From assembly GCF_000400465.1 (NCBI RefSeq), contig NW_008806276.1:434001-498000 (forward strand): a stretch of 64,000 nucleotides of DNA, written 5' to 3'. Under the pieces are notes generated by a model. It ran no database searches and was not told the origin of the DNA. It saw only the letters and a list, made by a program, of their open reading frames with translations. Origin of the DNA: Wallemia ichthyophaga EXF-994 (lineage: Eukaryota > Basidiomycota > Wallemiomycetes > Wallemiales > Wallemiaceae). Made by a program: the position numbers and the translations under genes. How positions within the stretch are numbered: the first letter of the stretch is position 1; the number at the start of each line of letters is the position of its first letter. This document shows, one piece after another, positions 31,019 to 42,469 of this stretch.

Positions 31019-31131
31019 CGTCAGCTGTAGGATTCGAACCTACGCACTACAAGAGTACTTGATAGTATGCTTTGGAAGAACTTCACTTATGAAATTCTAA
31101 TCAAGCGCCTTAACCACTCGGCCAAACTGAC
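31019..31131 (-). tRNA. tRNA-Ser(AGA) with 31-nt intron, copy 1
   Basis: The 113-nt gene folds as a type II tRNA. Acceptor GTCAGTT pairs with AGCTGAC; D arm GCCGAGTGGTTAAGGC; anticodon stem CTTGA/TCAAG with loop TTAGAA giving anticodon AGA; an intron of 31 nt after position 37; a 14-nt variable arm; and T arm GTAGGTTCGAATCCTAC. TTTT follows at 31010-31013 as a Pol III terminator. A long variable arm and AGA identify serine. Confidence 0.95.
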
Positions 31132-31533
31132 ATGTCATCTCTTTCTCTTTGCCACTATATATTCTTGTCGTTTTGAATAACAAGAAAATCAATCAGTTGA
31201 GGCCTGTTTGTATCTATATTCAGCGTTTTCATGTTGTCGTAATCCTATCAATAATACTTGGAAGCGCACCTCGACTGTTCGTTAGGAGGCTGTCTAAGCT
31301 ACTTTTTTGGGCGCTTTTGTGGGTTTTCATTATCTACTGTTTGCCGCGGTGATTGAGCTGCAATTCTGATTGCCATGATTTACTCTTTTGGAGGTTGGTC
31401 GAGAGAGGGAATGACGTGAGGTGACGGATAAGCGCTTCAAGGGATGACACAAAGATTAAAGTAACAACTAATTAGACGTTAATGATTGTCTCAAATACCT
31501 TCTAAGCCACTCTCTGTACGCATCATTACATCA

Positions 31534-31579
31534 CCAAAGTTCAGATCTTTGTAGTGCACATTTCACCACTAAGCCATTA
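31534..31579 (-). pseudogene. tRNA-like relic, copy 1
   Basis: Mirror of 57647-57692. It contains an A-box match (TGGCTTAGTGG) and an anticodon-like hairpin CAAAG-ATCTGAA-CTTTG (anticodon CTG), but no B box or T arm follows. Confidence 0.4.
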
Positions 31580-31687
31580 ATATCAAGCTGAGAATATGTA
31601 AGGGTACTTAAATGATCTTGTCACTCACAAAACTAATCTAGTGTAATTTTCGAATGCATTTTATGAATCTGCCGTCTTTGTACTGCC

Positions 31688-32456
31688 CCTTACAACCAGA
31701 AGGAAGGTCGATTAGAACTTCAATCTAGGAATAAATACTTTTTCAAAAAATGATCTCTAGGATTACACAATGTTAGTCAGCCAGGAGTTATCTACCTAAT
31801 CCACTCCTACAAGATAACACAACCTTATTATGAATAGAGCACTCAATACAACTACAAAAATCAAGATTCCGGTACACTCAAGAATGGCACAGCTCATCTC
31901 CATCCTCACACTGGCATTGAGGCGTGAAACGGTTCTATGATATGCATTGACATGTTGTGGCATGTGTGAGAATACATAGTAAGATACGAAGCAAACCATC
32001 GCCTGACTGGTCCCTACGATCAGCAGGCTAGATCCGAAGACATAACTAAAACGGCTAGTGAAAAACTTCAACCGCAACCAAATTAATCAAAGACGAACGG
32101 AAGGTCAGATTAACGTGACTCTAACATTAATAAAGACCGTTAATAACTCTAATAACTGAAAAGGAAAGTAAATGCGTCACCTGCCTACCGCTTTTGGTAG
32201 TTACGCGTTTGATTTTAGCGCGATTTTCCAAATCGAATAATTTTGCGTATTTAATACAGATCTCTCTGAGTAGCGTTCATCAGACCTATCAAACGGAAAG
32301 CTTGAACAAACTAGACGCCGGCCGTCCCACTTATAAGCTTTTCAAAACAAAGAATAAAAGTTCAGCTCTGGTTAGCTAGAAAGAAACTCTGGTAGTTACA
32401 AAACACATACTTCATTATACACACAAGTACTCTCTTTATCACAGCAAATACATACA
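31688..32456. other. Gene-poor stretch with a hydrophobic open frame
   Basis: 769 bp between the inverted repeat and the cyclin gene. A minus-strand frame at 31796-32077 encodes 93 residues with two hydrophobic segments (SSLLIVGTSQAMVCFVSYYV and ILIFVVVLSALFIIRLCYLV) but begins with TTG, not ATG. It may be a remnant or one exon of a membrane-protein gene. The rest, A/T-rich, probably holds the cyclin promoter. Confidence 0.3.
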
Positions 32457-33731
32457 ATGCCAGCACTCAGAAATGCAACATCAACACCGTCATTCGGAGC
32501 TACTCAGCGCAGACATCCTGCCTCATTGATGCCAGTTTCAAGTCATGCGCCGGCGCTAGTGGATCTCATGCGCTCTCCGATTTCTGAACGTATGGTTGAA
32601 GCACTCGCTCAAAAAGTCTCAGAAATCATTCCAGTAAGACCAGAAAGCAACGGCAACAACAGCCCAGAATACTCACACAACAGCGGTTATCCAAGTCCAC
32701 CACCTAGTCCAGTCAAGCCGCGCTTGGCAAAGGTGGGACATGTTGCTGCCGAAATGTCCAGAGGTCCGCCACCACTCAAGCAATTTATCAAGACGGTTCT
32801 CATCGAGTCTGGCTGTCAAGTGGCTACAGTACTGTGTACTTTGGTGCTCTTAGATAGGTTGGGATCGAAGCTACCACCAGCTGCCAAAGGTATGTTTACT
32901 TTAAGCACCGATTAACTGGAATATTCTGACAATTCCTGTGTAGGCATGCCATGTACTCGTCACAGAGTCTTTTTCGCAGCTATGATCATAACCGCAAAGT
33001 CACTTAATGACTGTTGTCCTAAGAATCGTCACTGGAGAAAATATGCTTGGTCGTCTGTTAGATTTGCATTGGAGGAAATTCATTTGATGGAGATCCAGCT
33101 ACTCGACCTTCTTGAATTCAATATCGGGTTTAGCGAAGCCGAGTTGATAAGACATTCTAAACAATTCATGAGAATGCCACTGTCTAATCCAAATAAATCG
33201 CCACCGCAATTCAAGCCAATACCTTCAGCCAAGGCTCCATCTCCACTGAAACCAGCACTGAAGACTGCCAAGTCTATGCCAGCAGTTCGTCAAGCGCAAA
33301 CGCAACCACCCATGGTGTCTAGAAATACGGGAATGCCTGGAGCATTCTCACCTAGTGCTTTGGACAATGCGTTGAAGTCTCAGCTCCCTTCAGATTTGGT
33401 TAGTAAGAGGGCGTCTAAAGACATGTCGGTGTCTTCTTCATCCGATGGTGGTAGCAGTCTGCCTGCAACGCCATCAGATGTTGCAAGCGTCAGCAAGCCT
33501 ACACTGGCACTTGCTATGGCTTTGGAAAATCGGAAGGGTAGCGGAGGTGCTGCAAAAGACGAAGATGTGGACGAAAGTCTCACTATGCTTCCAGCCCATC
33601 TCACAGCTCCAGCTAAATCAATGCACGCTCCAGGTATTGCTGGTTTGATCTCGCGTATAATGAAGCATCCTGGTGGTCACGCACAGCACCAACCAAACAG
33701 ACGGAATCAAGATACTGCTCCGTTAGTCTAA
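32457..33731 (+). CDS. Pho80-family cyclin (PCL type)
   Basis: 406 aa from exons 32457-32889 and 32944-33731 (54-nt intron). PCL/Pho80 cyclins activate the Pho85 kinase in polarity, cell-cycle entry and nutrient signalling. The cyclin box reads LKQFIKTVLIESGCQVATVL, LVLLDRLGSKLPPAAKGMPC, TRHRVFFAAMIITAKSLNDC, CPKNRHWRKYAW and LMEIQLLDLLEFNIGFSE, typical of the Pcl1/Pcl2/PclA group. N- and C-terminal extensions are Pro/Ser-rich with multiple SP/TP sites (SPPPSPVKPR), plausible CDK targets. The start is the first ATG, after an A-rich leader. Confidence 0.87.
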
Positions 33732-33874
33732 ATTATTTAAATTATTTTTGTAAACTATCAACTGTTAATGCACATTCTTTGTTTTGATGGAAAAAGATTA
33801 AATTCATTATTTTATACACACAAGATATGTTCTCATTTTTTGTACTAAGTATCGACTTTTATTGCTGTTTAATT

Positions 33875-36800
33875 CTACGAAGGCTGATAGTCCTCTTTTG
33901 GCGATTCTTCCTGTGATTGTGGTTGTTGTGGAGGTGTAGATTGTGGCTGTGGTGAAGATGTAGGTTGAGTTTGCTGCAGTTGTGGTTGTGTTTGTGACTG
34001 TGTTGGTGCTGATGCTTCCACTGGTTGAGGAGCAGGGATTTGAGCTGGTTGATCTCCTGCGGCTGTTTGAGATTCTTCACTTGGCTCAATTTCCAAAGAT
34101 GGTTGATCTTGCACAGGTGTTGGAGATTGTACACCTGTTACAGCCTCGCGCGACTCAGGCTTAATGTCTGCTGATGGATTTGATTGCGGTTGTTGAAGAG
34201 GTTGAGCGAGAAGAGCTGGGACATTTTCAGCACTGGGCGTTGGTAATGTTGGTACTTGGCTTGGCTCTAATTTGATTTCCGCCTTCTGCTCATTAAGGTG
34301 ATGCACGTGCTGCTGTTGAGCCTGATTGATAGCCTTGGCTTCCTCATGCACGGGCGTAGACGCATCATTCTGCAGCTGAATTTGAGCATTCTTTGGCAAT
34401 CCACTAGCCAGCGCCTTGGCCTGCACACCCTCTGGTAGCTGGTTATTTACTTCAAGCTGTTTGATAAACTCAGATTGTGATGCTGCTGGATCGGCTCCTT
34501 CTTCAGGCTGACCTCCCTGATCTAATCTGTTACGGATAGATTGGAGTAGAGAAGATTTGACCACTTTCTCAGTAGATTCAGCGTTACCCTCTTCTTCAGC
34601 TCCGACGCCGTATTCTCCTTCACCGCCTCCGACTGCCTTGTCAAGCTTCAGCTTTGTCTCTGCGAGTCGCAACATATCCTCTTCGATTGTACCCTTGGAT
34701 ACAAATTTGTGTATTGTAACATCTTTCGTCTGACCAATACGGAATGCTCTGTCTCCCGCTTGACGATCTGCATGTGGATTCCAATCTGAATCAAAGATTA
34801 CTACGACGTTTGCAGCCGTCAAGTTAATACCCAGACCACCAGCTTTTGTAGACAGAAGGAAGACCTGAATATCGGTGTTTTCGAAAAATTCATCAACGAG
34901 GATCTGTCTCTCTTCGACTTGCGTCTGGCCTGTAAACATGAGGTATCTGATAGTGTGCTGATCGAGGACTTTCTTGAGAATTTCTAACATCATCGTAAAT
35001 TGAGAGAAAACCAAGACTCTGTCACCACGTTCCCTAGATTCTTTTAGTATCTTCATCAGCGCTGTGATCTTTCCTGAATCCATGTATACGCTTTCTGGTA
35101 AAGTATACTTGTTAACGGTCTAAGTTGGGTTAGCTAAACGAATTATTTACGCAACTTTACTACAGACCTGGAAATTTTTGGAGAAGTTTTGCAATTCAGA
35201 ATCAGTCATGATCTCCATATCTTCAACGACGAGCTCATAAACGCTCTCCTTGAAGTCAGGCTCTTTCAAACAATCTTTTGCCATTTCTCGAACTATTGAG
35301 GTGTTGAAATGACGTCTGAACAATAGTGGGTGATTTGCAGCTTTTCTCAAATCCATGAGAACATGATTGGAAGACTCTGAAGGATCTTTGCCCTTTGATG
35401 AACCTGCCTTACCTCTCTTTCTTCCTCGTGTTGACTCTGTGCCAGACTCTGAAGGAGTTGAAGCTTCAGTCTTGTCTGTCTCCACAATAGCCTTGCGTGA
35501 TCTAGACATGGTCTCTGTGTAAATATTCCTTTGGCTATCTGTCAAATCGCAGTATGTTATCAATTCCCTTTTACTTGGTAAATCTGTCAACACTTGTGCT
35601 TTCTTTCTGCGCAATACGAATGGCTGCATCATTTTCTCTGTGGATTGATTAGTTGCGAGAGTTGGAATACATCAATACCTACTAGCTCTTGAAACACGCT
35701 CTCTTGAAAGCATGGAAGCGTGAACGCCGGGCTTGACCTTGAACACAACACGCAGCGCTTCTTCAGTGTCTTGGAAATACTCAGGCAAGATAAAGTTAAG
35801 CAACGAAACAAGTTCTTGAAGGTTGTTCTGAAGCGGTGTACCAGTAAGCAGTAATCTCCAAGGCACCTTCAATTCAGCCAAGTACTTGTATGACTTTGTT
35901 TCACGATTTTTCAACATGTGTCCTTCATCGAAAACAGCAGTGCGGAACTTCATCTTGCGTAAGAACTTTCTATCTTGGGGAGAACCTTGAGCAAGATTGT
36001 AAGTGGTGATAAGTACATCCATGTCGTTTCTTGAAGGTAATAAGTCATCCCTGAGTATAGATCTTTCATGTTGATCGCCATAATAAGACTTGACAACCAA
36101 TGATGGAGCAAATCGTGAAAACTCTCTCAGCCAATTTTCAAGTGTAGATGAAGGTACAACGATGAGGTTTGGACCAGGTTGCTGAGTGTTTTTGAGGGCG
36201 GCAATGAAAACAATTACTTGGAGTGTCTTACCAAGCCCCATCTCGTCTGCCAAAATACCGGAAACCTTCTGCTTATGTAAATGTTCTAACCATCTTACAC
36301 CTTCAAATTGATAGCTCTTCAATTTTATTGAGCTTTCGATGAGTGCAGGTGGGGTCTCGTCGTTCTTCTCCATCTGAGAGAAGATGGAAGATATTCTACC
36401 ACCAACTTGTTCACACTTGTCGAGAACCTGGTCAACCTGCTTGTAGGAAGCTATCAAATCCAAGTAAAAGTCAAAGATGGTGGTAGAGACACCTTTTGTA
36501 GCTTTAAGTTTTGCTCTTAAAGTGTTTGCATTTTGGAAAGGCCTCATGGACATGATAGCTTCCAACGCCCTTTCAGAGAGGGCTAATATTTCTTGTATCT
36601 CTTTAGGTTCTGCTTTGTTGAACCACTTGACGGCCTCAGACTCGTCGTAAACAGAGACGGTAGATTCTCTGACACCATTATCGTCGTCTGAATCGCTGTC
36701 ACCACCGAAATCACCTTCATCGTCTGAGCTATTGTACTGCTTTTTCGATTGTCTCTTGACGGAAGTCATATTATTCTCTCTAATCTTAGACTGAGTTGGA

Positions 36801-37300
36801 AGAGTGGTCATCTGTCTAAACCTGAGTGGCTGGGGAGGCATTTGAGGCTGTCTGATGAACTGAGGCTGCTGTCTCTGTATAACTTGAGGAGGGAGTGGTT
36901 GAATGTGACGCTGCTGTTGAAATTGCTGTTGCTGAGCTTGTTGCTGAGCTTGCTGCTGCTGAAGAGCATTCAAAGAAAGCAAAGTATCAGTCGCTGTCCT
37001 GTAATCTTGATTACAATCAGCCAAAACCCGTTCAACGAGTGGAAGTTGATCAGGTCTAAAGCCAAGAGTGCGAACAAAGCGCTGAGCCATAGATTCCTCT
37101 ACAACGGGTCTATAAAATGAGGGATTTGGCATTAAATTTAGCGGTTGTTGAGGAGGTGGCTGCATGAGGTTTGGGTTGAAGATGGGGAATGAGTTAGTCA
37201 TATAATCATAATTCTGTTGATCTGGCTGCTGTGGAACTTGCGGCTGATTAGGATCAAAGTAAGTCGGAAACCCGAACGGATTATAGTTGTTGAAATTCAT
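33875..37300 (-). CDS. FUN30: FUN30/SMARCAD1 chromatin remodeller
   Basis: 1110 aa from exons 35683-37300, 35168-35637 and 33875-35119 (introns 45 and 48 nt). An SNF2-family ATPase that slides nucleosomes and supports heterochromatin and DNA-end resection. A Gln-rich N-terminus contains a CUE-like ubiquitin-binding segment (FVRTLGFRPDQLPLVERVL) near residues 75-115. The helicase core has SYQFEGVRWLEHLHKQ, DEMGLGKTLQ (Walker A, about residue 355), DEGH box in AVFDEGHMLKN (about 457) and LLTGTPLQNNLQEL, then PFVLRRKKAQVL. The C lobe contains MDSGKITALM, RVLVFSQFTMMLEIL, STKAGGLGINLTAAN and DRAFRIGQTKDVTIHK. DEGH rather than DEAH is typical of this subfamily. A roughly 230-residue Gln/Pro-rich C-terminal tail is an unusual addition. 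Confidence 0.92.
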
Positions 37301-37377
37301 CCTAGCTGCTGGTCACCGTTGAAAGCAGAGAGAGAGATGCATGCGTAGACATATCAATGTAAAAATATTAAAACATT

Positions 37378-38181
37378 TTATTTATCTTCTAAGCTTAACG
37401 CTGAGTTGTCTGCTCTATTTCCAGTTTTCTTCTGCGCTGGTGAAGCCTCTGAGCCATACCGCAAAAGTCCAGCGAATCCAAAGAGTAGCCCAAATAAGCT
37501 GAAAGTGTGCATATATCTCCAGAATGTTGAGTCCTTAAGAAATTTGTTATCAACCGATCCATCTTCTCTCTTCCCCGGCCGACTTCGACGCTGATAAATA
37601 TCTGTCCACCACGCGTGAGAGCGAGCTGAGTCATTAAAATAGCTCGATTCCTGCTGGTATTTCTTCCAATTACTCCTCTGTTGTGCTTGATGCTTTCCTT
37701 GCTGTGTCCACGCGTAATTTGCTCTCTGCCTGCGCCTATTATCTAAACCTGCATTTGAAGGATATCCGTATGGTGTAATAGGTGTGCTATCCATCTGCCT
37801 ATCATAATTACGCCTATTTATCCCTTAATAACTCGGAAATGGTGAATACTAGCACCACTTACCTCGACGGCGCATCACCGAGTATCGAATAAGCTTCAGT
37901 AATGGACTGATACACACGCTTAGCATCTGGGCTGTCATTCTTATCTGGGTGATACTCCTTGCTTAACTAGGCCGCGTTAGTATTCTCCCCATAGCCAAAG
38001 GAAAACTCACCGTGTAAAATGCTGTCTTTATCTGCTGTGGCGTTGCAGAAGCGCTCAAATTGAGCGTCTCATAATGATTAAGAATTCTTCTGCTTATGCT
38101 TAAATATCTCCGCCACTCGTTCATTTTCCAAGCAGACGACGTCACTGTAAGAGATCCATCTTGCTCCTTGACGACGATCAT
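37378..38181 (-). CDS. Membrane-anchored J-domain protein
   Basis: 231 aa from exons 38011-38181, 37863-37966 and 37378-37798 (introns 44 and 64 nt). The J domain occupies residues about 33-95: NHYETLNLSASATPQQIKTA, then FYTLSKEYHPDKND with the HPD motif, and YQSITEAYSILGDAPSR. A basic, Gln-rich middle follows, and one membrane span near the C-terminus (TFSLFGLLFGFAGLL). Layout resembles DNAJC4/Jid1-like mitochondrial or ER co-chaperones that stimulate Hsp70. No clear presequence is visible beyond the Arg-containing WRRYLSISRRIL. It is transcribed divergently from the YbjQ-like gene with only 38 bp between start codons. Confidence 0.82.
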
Positions 38182-38219
38182 CTAACAAATTATATCCACT
38201 GAAACGCCTTTAATAAAAA
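38182..38219. promoter_or_regulatory. 38-bp divergent intergenic region
   Basis: Separates the start codons of the J-protein and the YbjQ-like gene. It is A/T-rich (TTTAATAAAAA next to the plus-strand start) and must serve both genes or be supplemented by elements inside them. Confidence 0.45.
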
Positions 38220-38684
38220 ATGTCCGATTATAACTACAATGACGTTCTCCTCCTCACCATTTCTGATCCAAATCCTGTCTACAATATCGTTCAGGTTTTC
38301 GGCGCAGTTTTCGAGTCAACCGTTGAGGATCTTAGCAGACCTTCTTCTCCTGTCTCCGCTCAGGCTCCTGCTTTCGGCATGTCCTCTCTTAAAATTGAAG
38401 ACAAGGCTTCCGACCCTTCTGAGGAAATAAAAAAGAGATCAGAGAGGTATCGCGAGAGAGCTCTCGACAGGCTAAAGGAAGCCGCTAGAGAAAAGGGTGG
38501 AAACGGCGTTATCGGCGTCAAGTGCGAATATACCCCTTCAGGCGTACGTCTTGGTTGTTCAACTACGTCATTTGCTAACTCCGACTTTCAGTTCGACGGT
38601 GACGTACAGCTCTTCGAATGGGTGGCCTCCGGAACTGTTGTTTTGCTCAAGCTTAAGCAACAAATGGTTAGAATGGGTCAATAA
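38220..38684 (+). CDS. YbjQ/UPF0145-like protein
   Basis: 138 aa from exons 38220-38543 and 38592-38684. The central pattern RYRERALDRLKEAAREKGGN-GVIGVKCEY followed by EWVASGTVVLL resembles the YbjQ (UPF0145) fold, in which a helix ending in GANAVIGV precedes a strand ending in GTAV. N-terminal DVLLLTISDPNP and VFGAVFESTV also fit. Function of the family is unknown; some bacterial members are pentameric. The 48-nt intron (GTACGT...TTTCAG) is a multiple of three without stop, so an unspliced form would add 16 residues. Family assignment is from memory of the motif and moderate only. Confidence 0.62.
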   Translation: MSDYNYNDVLLLTISDPNPVYNIVQVFGAVFESTVEDLSRPSSPVSAQAPAFGMSSLKIEDKASDPSEEIKKRSERYRERALDRLKEAAREKGGNGVIGVKCEYTPSGVRLGCSTTSFANSDFQFDGDVQLFEWVASGTVVLLKLKQQMVRMGQ

Positions 38685-38730
38685 AACTAAACTTTCCATA
38701 GTTTACAATCTTTTTCATCATGTATTAACT

Positions 38731-40991
38731 TCATTCGGCTTCTTCGTTACCGTTGTGTTGCTTTTGTGTCTTCCAAGCATGTGCCATTTCTAAGAACTTG
38801 AGTGATGCTGGGTTACTCTGTGTCTCGTCATCTGCAAACAGCATATCAAAGTACTCTTCAACTCCATCGTCTGTGTTGCGCCATTTCTTCACTACCCTTG
38901 GCATTTTACTTTGTACTTTTTCAACCGTTGTATTGTCACCATTCTCACTTTCAAACTCCTTCCATGACTCCAGCAAAACAACTCTCTTAAATATCTCGTT
39001 AATATAATTCTTCCTCCGTAATGCAAACATACCTCTTCTTTAAGTCCACGCTCCTTGAGGCTGTTGTAGCCTCTCTCGTAAACCCTCCGTGCCTTCTCCT
39101 CTCTAGGCTCATCATCTTCACCTTGCTCATTATCAATTTCATTCTTTTCAAAATGTGCATATGCGATCCAGACTTTGACGTGACTGGTGCGATCAAGTAG
39201 TCTATCATACAGACTCCTAACCGTGTTTCTACTTGACTCGCCCTCTTCAATCGCCTCTGTCTCAAAGTCGATATAGGCCTTCCATAGTACTAAATGAGAC
39301 TGTTAACAATCTTATAGAAATGCATGGCTTTGACCTACGTTCTGGCATATCCAACGCATCTTGACCTACTGCCAACTCGAATATGGATCGAGCACGACCT
39401 GTGTCACCGAGCTCTGCTTCTAGCTGTGCAAACCGTATCCATGCTGAGCAATTAGAGTAGTCGAACTCCAGATACTTTTCATAAAGTGCTCTAATTCTGT
39501 CGAATTCCCTTAACTCAAACTCCAGATCTATGTATGCTTTAAACAGTCTCTCCTTTGGACACATTCCAATAGCTTGACCGAATATTTTCCTTGCTCCAAT
39601 TAAATTCAATCTTCTTATCTCAAATCTCGCATATTGATTCCAGAGCTTGGCAAAAGTAAATTGCTTGTGTGGAACGAGAGCAATCGCAGTCTGATAAACG
39701 ACTCTAGCCCTATCAAAATCCTTAACATCAGCCTCTTCAAAGATTGCATAAGATAGCCAGATAAAGATGTACCTCCGCCAATGTCTCTTCTCGTTGGATG
39801 GTGGAACTTGCGATACCGCCCTCTCATACAATTCTCTCGTCCTAGCGAGAGCGTCCTCTTTAGTAGCATCTTCTTCCATCCTGTAAGAGTACTCCTCCAG
39901 CTTGAGGTACTCGAACCAAGTATCATAATTGCTAGGCTCTGCAGTGACCTCCGCCTCATATTGCAACCTCCGCTTACCCAGAACTGTGGCCTCTACACCA
40001 CTCCTGGATCCATATTGCTTCTCGAATCTAGTGTACGCTCCGAAAAGATCAGCGCTCTTGCTCTGCGGTAATCTCGACAGTGCGTATTTATAAATAACTC
40101 TAGCTCTATCAAATTCCTTAGCTCTCGTCTCCATTTTCGCGAATGCATTGAATACGCTCTGCGCTTTCTCTATCTGTTCTTCAGAATCACCGAAAAACTC
40201 TAAAGCCATCTGAAATATCTCTCTAGCACGATCGAATTTGCCTCTATCTTCCTCGTAACGCGCCCATTTCACCCACAACTTTGGTTCTGGCCGTATACCG
40301 ATGAGACGCTCGTAGAGGCCGCTAACACGCTCCCACTCTTGGTAGCGCTCTTCAAGCTTGATATAGGCTGACCATGCCTTATCGTCCGGCTGCCACGACA
40401 TCCATCGCTCGAATACCTGACGCGCACCTGCGATATTACCAATGAGCTCTTCCATGTGGACATACTTGTACCAGAATTGATTGATGCGCGGGAGGAGGGT
40501 GACTACACGATCGAAAAGATTACGAGCGTGGTTGATGTTTCTAGCTTTGAGCTCCTGGGGTTGTTGAGTGAGATTGGTGGATAGTCAGAGGTATATAGCT
40601 CACCATATCAATGTACTGCAACCATAATTGGTGAGCGACGGGCTCGACATCAAGAGCTCTCTCCCAAACAGAACGTGCACGGTCATACTCGCCCTGTGTA
40701 GCCTCCCATTTAGCGTAAGTAGCCCACGTTTTGAGCTGCCCGATTGGTTAGAAAGAAAGACGCCAAGGAAGATAAACTCACGTCTATTCTGAGCATACGG
40801 ATACGCTCTTCAAACTCTCTCCTTTTGCGTCCCTGGAATTCATTGAGCTCCTCAAAATCCTGCAGACGCTGTCTGGAAGGCTGGAGCTGTGGATCTTGTC
40901 GCTCATTGGCCTCACGCAGAAGCTGCTCTGCAGTGATTTGTACATTGGCTGGGAGCCTGTTCTTTACTCTCGGTGCGCGTTCCTCTTGCAT
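38731..40991 (-). CDS. CLF1: Pre-mRNA splicing factor Clf1/Syf3 (crooked neck)
   Basis: 692 aa from exons 40782-40991, 40604-40735, 39339-40554, 39033-39289 and 38731-38994 (introns 46, 49, 49 and 38 nt). A HAT-repeat scaffold that recruits the NineTeen complex to the spliceosome. It starts [19 protein letters not shown] and contains successive HAT repeats ([82 protein letters not shown] and so on). The ending [16 protein letters not shown], with [10 protein letters not shown], is conserved in the family. Length equals yeast Clf1 (687 aa). A shadow frame near 39000-39265 covers exon 4 and should be ignored. Confidence 0.93.
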
Positions 40992-41171
40992 CTCGCAAAT
41001 GAGCGTCGATGAGCAAGATGTAAATTGGCGTTTAAATTGATTTGATTGGTTTTTACGGTAGATTGAGATCATTTGGCTAATCTGATTTATTCATTCCAAT
41101 CCAAATTCAATCCACATTGGAATGCACGTTTTCCATATTGGCTCATTAGCATATTGACTCGTTTACATACT

Positions 41172-42440
41172 ATGAAGACATTCTCTTTTGCCTTTTTAGG
41201 CGCATTAGCTACTGCTGCATCTGCTTCATCCGATCTTCTCTTGGAGAAAGTCGGCAAGCCTGACTTCGGTGGTCAATTTGGTCCTTCTCTGAAAGTAGAG
41301 CATCTCTTCTACGATCTCTTCCCAGCCGGTGTGGCTGTCACACAATCTGGAAGAATGTTCTCTACATTCCCACGCGGTCCTGGAAACAACTACACTCTGG
41401 CTGAGTTGGTCAATATCGGGATGGACGAGGCTTTTCCTTCTTTGGAAGCAAACACCCTCCCTGCATTACAAAATGCTTCTAACCCTGGCTACTCCGCTTC
41501 TTACGACGACCTGCTCGTTAGTTGTCAGGGAATCGTAGTCGATGCGATGGACCGTTTGTGGGTATTAGATACAGGACGCGCAAGTGGAGCACAGCTACAG
41601 CCATGGGGAAGCAAGTTATTGGCTTACGATACTGGTAAAGATGCATCCACCGAGCCTGTCGAGAGTAAGTTTAATTTTCACTTGTGAGACACTCAATTTA
41701 GTCTCTTAGAAATCATTCTATCCCCAGATGTCGCCTTCCCAAGCACCTATCTCAACGACTTGCGTATAGATCTCTCAAAGAATGACAAAGGTGTTGTCTA
41801 TATAACTGATTCTTCAGATGAAGGAAGAACGGGTATGATAGTAGTAGACATAGCCACCGGCGAGGCATGGCGTCACCTCGATATCCACCCATCCACACGT
41901 CCAGACACAGATGCCATTTTCTCATTCAAAGGTCAATCCGTTTATGCCACTTCGGACACCAACAAAGGGTTCTGGACGACAGGTATTGATGGAATTGCAC
42001 TAAGTGCAGATGGCGAGTGGATATACTACACACCCATGACTTCTCGCAAGGTATACAGAGTCCCAAGTGAGAAGCTGCGCACAAAGCCAAGTACTTTAAA
42101 CACAAACGCTAAACATGCCGCGGATGCAGCAGTCGAGTTCCTCGGTCAGAAGGGTAGCTGCAACGATGGTATGGAGACCGACAGTAACGGGCTCATATAT
42201 TTCGGCGCACCCGAACAAGATGGCATACAAACCTACGATCCATCTACTGGATTATTTGGAGACTTAATCCACAATCACCACATCACATGGCCTGATACTC
42301 TCTCTATTGCGGACCACAAGCTCTATTGGATTGATAACCAATTCTATCTTCAGGACAGGTTCTGGAATGGTACTGATAGGACGGTCAAGCCATACACACT
42401 TTACAGTATCGATATTAATGCTACGTCAGTACACATGTAA
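41172..42440 (+). CDS. Secreted yellow/major royal jelly protein family member
   Basis: 401 aa from exons 41172-41664 and 41728-42440 (63-nt intron). The MRJP/yellow family forms a six-bladed beta propeller, best known from insects but also found in fungi and bacteria. A signal peptide (MKTFSFAFLGALATAASAS) precedes LFYDLFPAGVAVTQSGRMFS, TFPRGPGNNYTLAEL, SCQGIVVDAMDRLWVLDTGR, KNDKGVVYITDSSDEGRTGM, GIDGIALSADGEWIYYTPM, and the final ADHKLYWIDNQFYLQDRFWN. NXS/T sites such as NNYT and NGTD suggest glycosylation. Function in fungi is not established. It is divergent from CLF1 across 180 bp and convergent with the DUF4112 gene (29 bp). Confidence 0.85.
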
Positions 42441-42469
42441 ACGGCGTAATTTCATGATATACATAACGT

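Larger units (their letters stand above)
30904..31687 (+). repeat. 784-bp inverted repeat, left copy
   Basis: Matches 57539-58322 in inverted orientation without apparent length change (coordinate sums equal 89226 throughout) and with only scattered substitutions. It contains a tRNA-Ser gene, a tRNA-like relic and a 67-codon open frame lacking ATG. Similarity ends abruptly at TAACAATAAATTC on the outer side and near TACTGCC on the inner side. Confidence 0.92.

Noticed and set aside
31149-31352. 67-residue open frame MPLYILVVLNN... present in both inverted repeat copies
   Set aside because: It starts with TTG and has no ATG; both copies are open simply because the DNA is duplicated. One clustered difference (ALLWVF versus ALLSFF) shows no coding constraint.
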